A program made the position numbers and the translations under genes. A stretch of DNA of 64,000 nucleotides. Source: Istiophorus platypterus (Eukaryota; Chordata; Actinopteri; Istiophoriformes; Istiophoridae). Under the pieces are notes generated by a model, which saw only the letters and a program-made list of their open reading frames with translations, had not been told where the DNA came from and made no database searches. Where the stretch lies: NCBI GenBank assembly GCA_016859345.1, contig CM029121.1, positions 23,554,843-23,618,842 of the forward strand, in the 5' to 3' direction. Position 1 is the stretch's first letter. Every line of letters begins with the position of its first letter. Positions 15,492-28,478 of the stretch are shown in pieces.

Positions 15492-18374
15492 ATGTGGCAG
15501 CTGACCTGGTGTCCCTGTGGTTGCCCGGGAGCAGGTGGGCCGTCCGGGCCCCAAAAAGAAAGCTCGAATGTCCCGGACGCGCTCCGACTTCCTCACCCGC
15601 TGTAACTCTGAGGGGGCGACCCAGTCGGACGACGACGACGAATACTACGTCCCCGCCCACTCCCGCACGCTGCCCCCCTCCCTGCCCTCCCCGCACGCCC
15701 ACCCCGAGGCCGACTGTCACAGTGACTCGGAGATGGTAAAAACGCCGGATCTCCGGGGGTCCCGTGGCCTCCGCAACAAGCTTCCTGTCCGCTCCGCCGC
15801 CCTCCCGTCCCACCCCCCTCTCGGGTGGACGTGGACGAGCAGCTGGGTCGGGGGGGGGCTTATTTAACACTGCTAACTCCACTTTTACTGGATTGTTTCA
15901 CTACTGATGAACGGACTGACGCTTCCTCGCTTGGCTCGAATGGACCAACGCCACGGTTCGTTTGTGCCGAGGAGCTTTGCACGTCGCTCTGGTTGCTGGT
16001 TGGTTTAAATAAAATCAGCCCGAGCTGATCAACTTAACCTCTCGTCTTCGCTGCCCTTTTCTGTCCCAAGAATAAATCTCTTACTCAATCCGTACCGTAC
16101 ATTTTCAGTTTTCAGTCTCTCCTTTTTTACTACAGTGAACGCAAAACAATTATTTTCATTATGTATCAATTTTTAAAATTTATTTTTTAACATAACTACT
16201 CTGCTGTATAGTAAAGGTTGTGGAAAAAAAAAAACGTTTCTCTTTTTGTCTTCTTTTTTTACAACCAGAAGATTTTCTCTTTAAAGTTATTTAAAACAAA
16301 ACAGAGCAGCAAGACTTCACATTTCAGAAGCCGGAACCAGCAAATGTTTCCCAGTTTTAATGGATAAACGACATACATTATCAATTGATGGTCAAAATTG
16401 TCGGCGAATCATAAAGTAATCGAGTAATCATTTACTTACTTTAACACTACCTGTGATAGAAAGGACCTTTCTCGGTGGAGCTGATTGTTTTTTTTTTTTT
16501 TAGCATTGTTAGTATTTAGTAAATCACCTAAAGCAGTGGCCAAAGTTTTTTCGAGACATTTGCTTGCTGCTCTTGGCTCCTTTTTATCAGATGAAAAAGG
16601 GAACCAGTCACTTTTAGGTGAAGAAACCAACTTCTCAAAACGTGCCGGTTTTCTTGAATGAAAAACATCCGATTAAAAAACTCAAAAATTGCCAAACTCA
16701 CGTTGAGAAATCCCGGTTCCCGGTTTGAATGACGGGTCTCCGCGCATCGCCGAGGATCTCGTCCGTTCGCACTTCGACCTGGGACGCCCGTTCTGTCCCG
16801 GGGGAAAAAAAACACCAACCAAGACCAAAACCGGCATCGCCTCGCCTTGGCGGTGCACTGCACGCCGACTGCCTCCTGCATGCTGGAGCCCTTCAGACCT
16901 GGAGCACAGTAACCTCTCACTAACGACGTCACTTTCTAACCGGCTCCTGGAGCATGACCGCTGCTCTTCTCTCTCACACTTTCCCAACGTCCACATTATT
17001 CTCTGTGACATCACTGATTTCTTCCATCCCTTCGGATTAAGTGGATTTTTTTTTAACCTCTGTAGATTTAGTAGAATCACAAGGACCAGGACCTAGTGCT
17101 TCACTTAAATACTTTCTACTGATGTAACTTGCATATATAAACATATTGCTCCATACTGTGATATCACTGTTCATAATGCATGTATCACTGTAGACTACAT
17201 AGACGAACCGGCCTGTGTTAAAACGGGAAACCGGCGCCAAACTCAACCCCTCAGAACCGGCGTCGGCTGACTGAAATTAAAGCCGCTGTTGTTGTTCTCT
17301 GCTCTCCAGTCTTCTCACAAAGACCAGAAGAAGATCCACAAGACCATGTCGTCAGGAGACCTGGGCAAGATGGAGGTCCTCAGGAAAACCTCCAGTCAAG
17401 ATGGAAGGTAGAACCCCCCTCCCCACCCCGAGTGTTTCCCTGTGTGTCTGCACAGAAAAATCTTCTTGCTCCAGATAACGTCAATCCTTAACGAAACTGT
17501 AGCTAAAGAATAGTCACATGTACATTTGTCTGACACTGTTGTTTCTTTGGGGATATTTCGGGGGGGGGGGGGCTTCAATGCATTTATCAAAACACTGACC
17601 GGCCTTGTCTTGTGCCTTTTGCTGTTCAACTGCAATGTGAAGTAGACGTGCTAAACTTTCACTGTGAATAATCAAAGACCGTTTTCCTTTTTTTCCCCTT
17701 CATTTCTGTGGTTTATTTTAAATTCCGTCGATCTTCGTCATTTAGCAGGATGAGAGGGAAGATGCGGTTCTGGAGTAAGACGAAACATGGGGAGAAAAAA
17801 CTGTCCAGAGAAAAGCAGGCGAGCAGGAGCGAGGCTACGGAGACGCACGGTAAATCGCCCGCAAACAAAACCTGTCGTCTTCAGCCTTCGATGTGCAGCT
17901 TTATGGACACACATCTAGAGTACACAAATACAAAAGCCACATAACTGCATCCAGAGCAACGTAGCGTTGATGTGCCCCGCAGGGCAATTTTTAGTTTTGG
18001 TTGCCCTCCTGCATAAGGACGTCAGAGGTCACGATGAGAAACAGAATCGCAGCGGAGCACAGAAAAAATCACAAATTATGTTTAGTAATGGCTCTTCTCT
18101 CCTCCTCTTTCTCCGTCGCCGTCTCCCAGAGGGCCCGTCTCCCCCCCGCAGCCCGGACCTGGAGGCGGCTCCCTCCCGCGGGGTCAGAGACAGCAAGGAG
18201 AACAAGGAGCCGTCCCCCAAGATGAGGAGGCGCCGCAGCGTGAAGATCAGCAGCGTCGCCCTGGAGCCCGCCCCGTGGCAGAACGACGCCCTGCACATCC
18301 TCACGTCGGCCCACGACTACCGCAGCATGAACGACTTCCTGATGAAGAAGGCGAGAGGGCGCACGCACATGCAT

Positions 18375-18434
<60 letters not shown>

Positions 18435-19787
18435 CTTAATGGGTCAATCCCTGGTGATTGATCCATGATCCGTTAAAAACATAATTATCTGAGAACCGAA
18501 GCCATCGGGCACCGTAACCAGATCGGCAGCTCGTCATCGTGCTGGAATCATCTCGTTCATCCGGAACTCATTTGTAGAAGCCGTCGGTCTGTTTCTTTTA
18601 AACGCCTATATTAGACATTTTGAACAGTCCTCAGATGTTTATTGTCTGATCCGTTGGTCAGATTTATTACGTCGCCATGACTGCAGCAACTACTACTACT
18701 ACCACTACGTCAAAATAACTACAGGTGACACACAGCCTGTTCTGAAGAGGAATAATCATGCTACATTAGAGTATTATAGCAAAGGGTCCACTGTTTACGT
18801 AATGTTTTTCCAATGTCCCCCCCAGATTGCAGACCTGGATTCTGAAGACGGTAAGAAGGACACCATGGTGGACGTCGTCTTCAAGAAAGCGCTGAAGGAG
18901 TTTAGGATCAACATCTTCAACTCGTACTCCACCGCCCTGGCGGTGAGTCCTCGCCACCCCTTTGTCCTCGCTCCGCTCTCAGCCACCGGTTGGGACGGAG
19001 GCGTTTCCGGTCACAGAGAAGCAGAAAGACAGACGATAAAATGCTTTCTTGTGCTTTATTGTCTAGTCCATCTGACATGCGCTGTGGCCACACGGCACCT
19101 CGGCCTAAGATAAACTGAAAAAAGCCAAACAATGTAAATCTAGGAAAACCCTTGAATTGTGAGTGTGACTGATGCTTTGCTGACTTTCGCGGACGCTGTG
19201 AGAGCTTTCCTTTTCCTGTCCCTTGCCCCTCAACACCAGATGGACGATGGAAAGAGCATCCGCTACAAGGATCTCTACGCCCTGTTCGAGCACATCCTGG
19301 AGAAGACCATGCGCCTGGAGCAGAGGGACTGGAGCGAGTCGCCGGTGAAGGTGTGGGTCAACACCTTTAAGGTCTTCCTGGATGAGTTCATGACCGAGTA
19401 CAAGCCCATGGAGGGAACCATCGGCCGGGTAAGATGCGTAAGAGACCCAGGCGGATGGCTTTAAAGCTGTTTGACCCGATTGACGGACAACCACAGGGCT
19501 GCATGCTGGTCTGAATATTGAAAAATGTAGGCAAACAAGCACAAAAAAATACACAATAAACCCAAAGAAGTTAATGCAGATGATAACAATTTAAGAGATT
19601 TATCGTGTATGTTTTTTCCTAAACTGCTCAAGGTCGATTTTAAGACTGTGGAGCACATTATGACTTTAGTATAAATGATGAATTAATATATATATATATA
19701 CACACACATGCATATGTATTTGTATATATTTGTATATGTGTATATATATAGGTATGTATATATGTGTGTATAAGTATGTATATATAA

Positions 19788-19866
<79 letters not shown>

Positions 19867-20790
19867 GAGAGAGAGAGAGTTTGTGTGTAATTCAGTCATT
19901 ACATATGTAGCATTTGTGAGAGACACTCAAAATGCACAAAGTAACAAACGTCTGTTTTCAGGCTCCGAAACGTGAGCGAAAGAAGTCGAGGAAGAAGGAA
20001 ACTGACATCGTGAGTGAAGCAAAACTTTAACAGATGAGAGCAAAGTATGTGGAATAAAAGACAGCTAGTCTGAGACCTGACCGCTGGCTCTGCTGCCCCC
20101 TGCAGGTGGAGGAGCACAACGGCCACATCTTCAAGTCCACCCAGTACAGCATCCCCACCTACTGCGAGTACTGCTCCTCCCTCATCTGGATGATGGACCG
20201 AGCCTGCGTCTGCAAACGTGAGGGACCGGAAACATCCAGAAACAGACAACACGCATGCAAACGCATGCACGCATGCATGCACACACACACACGCGCACAC
20301 ACACACACATTTTCAGATGAGGTTTTTAGAATTAGTTTCCCCTTGATGAAGCCGTCATGGATTATGGAAAATAATGGGGTTGAAAGACAACAAGGGAATT
20401 ATCATTGAATTTTACATGTGTCAGTGAATTTCAGTGAACTGTGTGTGTGTTTCCAACCTCATCAGACCTTCATGGCATGAGATATAAATCTTTAGACGCT
20501 TCTGGAGCCAAATGCAACTTTATCACGACAACATCAACAGAGTTAGAAGGAGTCAGATTTAAAAGTCGTGTGTTTTCTCTGACTAAATTAATGGATTTGA
20601 TTATTACTATTACTACTGGAATTAATGGAAAATCATATAAAGACAATTTATATGATGGATATAAAGATATTTAAGGACACTAACTCACATTTTTTGCCTT
20701 TTGTTTCGCTCCTTTGAATTTGGTCTAAAAGCTGTAAAGACCTGCAAAGATCTGCCCAATATCACAAGCAGGCAGGCACACACACACACA

Positions 20791-20830
<40 letters not shown>

Positions 20831-20942
20831 CACGCCACCAGCAGTTCCTAATGTTCTCCTAACTCACTTACCCACAGGCACTCACGCCCTTGTGTGTAGT
20901 TTTTATTTCCTTCCACACAGCACATTACACCCCATCCTACTC

Positions 20943-20979
<37 letters not shown>

Positions 20980-23900
20980 GCAGTGCATTCATACTCACAA
21001 AACTCGCCCTGCCTCCCTGAGAGTACGAAAAAAATTGGATTAATTCATCCTGTCTGGTTGCAAGGCTCCGTCTGCTCCTTCAGAGAGCGGACGTCGCCTC
21101 GCCGTCAGGAGCCTCGCCGTCGGAGCCTCGCCGTCGGAGCCTCGCCGTCGGAGCCTCGCCGTCGGAGCCTCCGGTCCAGACCCCCCCCACCAGCTCTCTG
21201 TGGTTACCTGCCCTCGCCTTCGGGGGGTCGTGGCGGTTTATTCTTTGATGTCATCGTTCTGACCGTGCTGTTTCTCTCGTCCGCAGTGTGCCGCTACGCC
21301 TGCCACAGGAAGTGCTGCTCCAAGATGACCAGCAAGTGCAGCAAAAAGGTAGGTGGAGTTTTTTTGTTTGTTTTGTTTGTTTTTAGTTTATTTTTTTTGT
21401 CCATTGACTCAGGGCGTTGTGGCGTAACGTGCTGAGATCCCTCCACATCTTTGCACACTTTATTGCGCTGCAGATTTAATTTTAAATTGATAAAATTGCC
21501 ATAAATTGATCCACAGTGACAAAGCAAGATCATGTTTTCACTTCGATTTCAGTTTTTGTTATTTAGTGAATTGACAAAAATTTCTAAATCATGTTGTCAC
21601 TTTGTCATTATGGGTAATTTTTGGCTTTTTTTTGCTGTAGACTGATGGGCAAAAATGATTATATAGTAAATGCATATATAACATGAATACAATTGAATCT
21701 ACAACTCAGTAAAGGGTTTCTTCCTTTGCTTAGTTTAATATGTTGCTAGGTTTTTTAGCTAAAGGTGATTATATGTAGTTACAGACTGTTGTTTATGTAT
21801 TTCTATCCGTTTATTAAATAACTTCTCATGACAAGGGAGTTGAGAGCTCCCCCCCGCTCGCTTACCCATTAGCCCCGGTCTGCACAAAGCGAGTTAGCGA
21901 CGGCGATGGTGACGCGTTTCTCTGCCTTGTTTCTTCTCCTTGACAAGTACGATCCGGAGCTGTCGTCCCGGCAGTTCGGCGTGGAGCTGTCCCGTCTGAC
22001 CAGCGAGGAGCGGACGGTGCCGCAGCTGGTGGAGAAGCTCATCAACTACATCGAGATGCACGGCCTCTACACAGAGGGGATCTACAGGAAGTCGGGCTCC
22101 ACCAATAAGATCAAGGAGCTCCGGCAGGGGCTGGACACGGGTGAGGCCGACGCCCGTCACTTCACCTCCGTGATATCTGAGCGTTCACGCTCCTGATTTT
22201 ACAGCTTTAGCCGATGTGATGACTAGTTTTGGAATAAAAGTCTTTATATGTTGTAAAAATTTATTTAGAATAAGTTTGAAATGCAGCTGTTTGAAGAATA
22301 AGTCTGTCCAGGCCATTCTAACAATTAAGTACTAGGAGTAGTACTTCTAATACTGCTATTACTACTACTATCACTACTGCTACTACCACCTCTGCTGCTA
22401 CTACCTCTACTAGTACTGCTAGTACTGCTATTACTACTACTACTATGACTGCTACTACTACTACTACTGCTGCTGTTGCTGCTACTACCTCTACTACAAC
22501 TACTACTACTGCTACTATTACCACGGTACTACTACTTCTGCTGCTGCTACTACTGTTATTACTACTACTATTACTACTGCTGCTACTACTATTACCACAG
22601 TACTACTACTACTGCTGCTGCTACTACCTCTACTACTACTACTGCTACTACTATTACTACTATGTCTACTACCATTACTGCTACCACCACTGCTGTTAAT
22701 ATGTCTACCACCACTACTTTTACTTTTACTAGTACGACTACCTCTTCTACTAATACTACTACTACTACTACTGCTACTTCTTCTTCTACTAGTACAATTA
22801 AATCTTCTACTACTGCTACTCGTAATACTACTGCTGCTGCTACTACTACTACTACAACTACACCTACAGCATCTACCTCTTCCTCCACTGCTAATACCGC
22901 TTCTACTAGTACTAGAACCTGTAAATGAGCCATAAACAGTCACAGAGTCAGACCCAGGACTGAACGTTAACTCACCTGAACACACCCCTCTGGTCCAGAT
23001 GTGAACAGCGTGAACCTGGACGACTACAACATCCACGTCATCGCCAGCGTTCTCAAACAGTGGCTGCGTGACCTGCCCAGCCCGCTCATGACCTTTGAAC
23101 TGTACGAGGAGTTCCTCAGGGCCATGGGTGAGTTTAGAACCCGCCCCCTCAGTGGCTGCTGTTTTATCGCCTCAGTGCAGAGGCTCCTCCAGCTGAGAGG
23201 AGGTTTGCATGAATTGTGTGTGGGAGGGTTTTATCATCATTATTTTATTTTTAATTTTTTTTCCCCCCTTCTCTTTTCAGGTCAGCCGGACAAGCGGGAG
23301 GTGATCCGAGGGGTGTACTCGGTCATCGACCAGCTCAGCAGGACGCACCTGAGCACACTGGAGCGCCTCATCTTCCACCTGGTCAGGTGAGGATGGGTTG
23401 AGAATGGAGGCCAGCGCCGGCGCCTCAGGCAAAGGCGGCCTGAGTCTGAGAATTCGGCTTTGAAACAAGATCCGAAGGTTGATTCTGCCTGTTGGGGGCG
23501 GCGGCGCTGTGTCCTCTGCGGATCGGCGTCGAGATTAACAGGGCTGTGTTGTGATGCGTTGCAGGATCGCCCTGCAGGAGGAGACCAACAGGATGTCGGC
23601 CAACGCCCTCGCCATCGTGTTCGCTCCCTGCATCCTCCGCTGCCCCGACACCATCGACCCGCTGCAGAGCGTCCAGGACATCAGCAAAACCACCGCGTAC
23701 GTTCGCCGGCCTTAAACTCTGACTCGCGTTTCCTGAATCAACATCAGACAGGGCTCGGAATCAAAGTAAACTGCGTCCAACACAGATCAAAGTAGTGTGT
23801 AAACAATACATTTTAATAGAAATGTCCCATTTTACAGTTTAAATTTCTGTTTTCATGAAGATTTGGGACGTTGTTCTTGTTTTTATCCGCATTATTTCTT

Positions 23901-25242
23901 GCTGCCTCACACTAAACAAAATAACAAAGCTTTAAAGCCTCCAGGCAGTGGCTGAACAAATGATTTGATGCTTCAGCGTTTACTACTTTGTGTTCAGCGG
24001 AATAACAGGAGCCTTTTTTGATTGGCTGATGGAGAGCGTGTACGGGGGCCTGCAGGGACAACGTTTGCTAACAGGCAAAGACTTGGATTATAACTGTGGC
24101 TCTGGAATCGTTATCTCACGACATTATTGACCTGTAGATTTACTTTGGTGGTCTTCATATATATATATATGTGTGTGTGTGTATATATATATTCCTTTTT
24201 TCAGGAATATATTTATTAGTATTTTTAAATAACTTCCAAGGATAAAGAAGCAAATATTTTTACATGAGGAAAAATAGGTTGTAGTCTAAAGGAAGACTAG
24301 GTTGGAAGACCTGAACAACAATAAAAATAATAAATGAATAAAAAATCATTTTAAAGAAAATCGGCTTTTCAAAAGGTTCTGTTATTATGTGATTTTCATT
24401 ATTTGTACATTGTTGTCAAACTCAAAGTTCACATATAACAGAATAATCACAGATTAAAAGGGGTTATAGGTAAAAATGACAATCATCTACATTTACATTT
24501 ATACCCGGAGACGTGACGTTGCTTGACTTTCCTTTAGTAAATTAAGAAAGCGAGTTAGTAAATCGCTAGTCTGCGACCGACCAGCTGACACTGAGAACTG
24601 AGAACTGCGCTTCACCCGCAGGTGCGTGGAGCTGATCATCAACGAGCAGATGAGAAAATACCGAGCTCGGCTGAAGGACATCAGCAGCCTGGAGTTTGCA
24701 GAGAGTAAAGCCAAGAGCCGACTGACCCACATCAGGAAATCCATGGTAAGACCAGGCTACAGCCGCTGCCGGGCCGACGGCAACGGGCTCCGTGACACGG
24801 TGGTGGGAGGAAGGGCTCAGTGGGAATTAGCCCCACTTCCGGCCTTCAGCGGATGTTTTCCTACCTGTTCCTCTCACTCGTTTAAACAGTGACAGGTTTA
24901 TTTTATCTCATTTCATTTTTCTTTATTTTTTTTCGGCTCAGCGAGCAGCTGGCATGTTTTTGTTTGTTTTCGTTTTTCACAGGGCCCTGGTAGGAGTTCA
25001 TTCTGCTGTGTTTATTTACGTCTCTCATCGACGGGTTTTCTTTTGTGTTTGTTGCACAGGCAAAAAGTTGACCAAAAAACAACAAAACTAAACAAAAACA
25101 AACAGCTAAAGGACACAGTAACTTTGTACACAACATATACAGCTGTCAAACATGACGATTAAATAAACAATTCAGGTTATTTTAGTTTTGGGGGTTTTTT
25201 TTGTTTTTAATTTGTTTATTTTTAATTATATATTTATGTACG

Positions 25243-25298
<56 letters not shown>

Positions 25299-27557
25299 AG
25301 AGAGAGAGAGAGAGAGATTAAGAGAAATTCTGCTTCAACATTAATACCAGTTACTGGACTGGAAACAGTTTTTTGTGTTTGCCATCTGTGAGCATAAGCC
25401 ACTGGTGATTGGTAATATCAGCCACACTGGTCATGTAAATGCACAAATTAAAATTATAAGTAAGAATGAAAAACTCAAGATGTTCAACTGTTGGTCAGAC
25501 AAAAATGTGTTAACTGGGGGTTTCAGGGAAAAACGGCAACATCTATAAAGAAAGTAATTCTCAGAAGATTAAAATGTTTGTTGGTCGTAGCTTCCCACTG
25601 ATCCCCAGTGTGAAGTAGCTCAACCTTTTTCTGAGCTCCTTTGACTCGGAATTACTTGATAGACCATCGAAGCATAATGACCAGAGCCCCCTGGAGAGTC
25701 AGCCACTTCCCCCGGTCGCTAACCCAACCCTTCGTTTAGATGTCTTTAAAAACAAACAAACAAACAAACAAACAAACAAACAAACAAAAAAACATGAAAA
25801 ATGTCCTATTTTCCAACCAAATTTAGCTCAGTTACTTTTTAACCTAAATGTCTCGACCTCTTTTAACCTGCAAGTGACCAGACCCATGTTTAACTGAATA
25901 ACCGTCAGCACTCCCTAACCCTGACCTGTCCCCCCCACCCCTCCACCCTCCACCCTCCACCCTCCACCCTCCACCCTCCACCCTCCTTCCAGAAACCCGT
26001 ACTAATTGCCGTTAGGTTTATGAGCATAACCCGCACTTCCACCCCGGTACGTATGCCCCCCCCCTCGCCCTCTGATCTCCGCCCGCCGCCTGCCGCCCGT
26101 CCGTCAGTCCCTCCGCTCCGTCCGCCCATGCTGTCTGTCCACATCCAGTCCGGTCTCAGTGCTCGTCGCCTCCTGTCCTGTGAACCGGCTCCTCCCCGGT
26201 GTCTGACTCCCTCTCTGTGTATTTGTCGCTGTTCGACCGGAGGTCGCTCAGTCGTGTTGTGTCGCTGCTTCACACCGTTGCTCCGCTGAACCGTCCTTCC
26301 CTTATATGTGTGACTCAGGGGACCAGACGTGGCCCTCGGCGACTTTATAAGACGGACACAGGAAGACTTCCTCTGTCACGGCTGTGTTTATGTTTCTATG
26401 CGAATCAACTCGGGTTCTAATGACCTCAAACTTGACTTTTCATTTTTTTAAGAGTCCTACGGCATAAAAACGGATGAGTTATTCATTTCGCTGAATTCGA
26501 CCCCCCCCCCCCCCAAGCTTTCACCTGAAACATGCCACCATGGCGACGCGTAGAAACAGCTATCGTCCGTGCCAGCTTCTGATTGGCGGAGATTCGCCTC
26601 AATTTTGAACCTATTCCCCCGAAAATGAGCCGAGACTTCAAGGCTGAGAACTTGACTCCGGCTCAGTCACGTCTCAGGACTTGAGATCGACTTTGTTTCT
26701 CCAAGTCGACTCAGGCCCCGTTTCTGCCTTTGAGCCCACATGGCTTTTATTGACATATGTGACATTTAGCTAATGGTGAGAACGTCACGTCCTCCACACA
26801 TCCTCCACACGTCGACTCTTATGAAGCCACAGTTTGCGTCTTTGCAACTGGAACCCGTTAAATGACGCGGCAGGCTGAGCTCTGAAGCTGAGCTCTGAAG
26901 CCAAGCTACGTAGCCGCCAAGCTACGTAGCCACGCTGACAGTGTTGATCGGGCCCCTTTGTGTGCCTCTGCTGTTTGTGTACAGATAATCGTCCAAAGAG
27001 TTTCCATTGTGTTGGTGTTGGTGTTGTTGCTGCTTTGTCCACAAGCCGAGCTTAACTAACCCGCTAACTGCATCCAGATGTTCTTTGCTTATTGACCTAG
27101 TGGTGCCATTTGTCCTGTGGGACAGTTGAAGGTTCCTCTTTTCTTTTTTCTTTTTTCCTTTTTGTTTCAACATTTTCAACAGGTAGTTCTGTCTGTGGTT
27201 AATGTTTTTTGTGTGTCGACGGCTCAGAGAGAGCGACACTCGGGCTGTAGCTCCACCGACTCCACTGACGCTCTCTGCTTTCTGTTTCTGCTTCACACCT
27301 TTGTTAACATGCAGCCTAACACAGCTAAACTTAAGGTAATGCCTACCTGTGACTGTGTGTGTGTGTGTGTAGATAAAGATGTGTTTGTTTGTGTGTGTGT
27401 GTGTGTGTGTGCACAGTGATATTCAGCAGAGCTCATAGTTTCTTAGCAGTGTTGTTGTGAACTGTCAATCCATCCGACGATAGCGAGTCCGCCGTCTGTG
27501 CTTCATCACTGTCGCTGTTGACCGATTGTTGTCAGTCGACCTTGACTGATGCTGTGC

Positions 27558-27621
<64 letters not shown>

Positions 27622-28082
27622 ATGTGTGCGAACCTGCAGAGCAAAGGCCGCGTTCGCCAGAGCAGCACCCACACGCCCTCGCCTCCTCTCAGCCCCCGAG
27701 TGCCTCCTGAGGTGGACGGGGAGAGTGCAGGAGGAAAGGGAGGAGGAGGAGGAGGAGGAGGAGGAGGAGGAGGAGAAGATGCAGCAGAGGCCGGGCTGAA
27801 CGAGCAGCAGCAGCTGGCGATGCAGCAGGAGGAGCGGATCCTCACCGAGCAGATCGAGAGTCTGCAGAAAGAGAAGTATGAACGTCCATCTGGACGTATT
27901 GTTCAGATCACGATGATGCCGGGAGTGTTTTGTTGTTGTTGTCGTTTTTTTATTGTGTGGGGGGAAAGCTTCTGGGTAAACGAGATACAAAAAGCAAGAG
28001 CCCTCGACTGCAAATAAAACGTGCCACCGAAAACCACGAAAGAACGTCAGTTAACTTCATTAGTACAAACCTTTAAATTGTC

Positions 28083-28122
<40 letters not shown>

Positions 28123-28426
28123 TGTCGGCAGGGAGGAGCTGACCTACGAGATGTTGATCTTGGAGCCGCGGGCGTCTGACGACGAGACTCCCGAGTCCGA
28201 GGCCTCCATCGGGACGGCGGACAGCTCTGAAAATATCACCATGGAGACCCGGGGAGCCACCTCCGACCCCTCTGGTGTGTGCGTGTTTATTACTGCATGT
28301 CTGAGCTCGTGTGCACGTTAGTTTGTGTTAGTTTGTGTTAGTTTTTGTTAGTTTGTGTTTCCTCAGCAAGCGTCCTCTGATGCTTTTTTATTATTTGTAA
28401 TATACGTTTAACACCTCGCCACCACG

Positions 28427-28478
<52 letters not shown>

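Noticed and set aside
22318..23036. Several long frames of Thr, Val, Leu, Tyr or Ser runs
   Set aside because: All are translations of the triplet repeat in an intron that protein homology skips.
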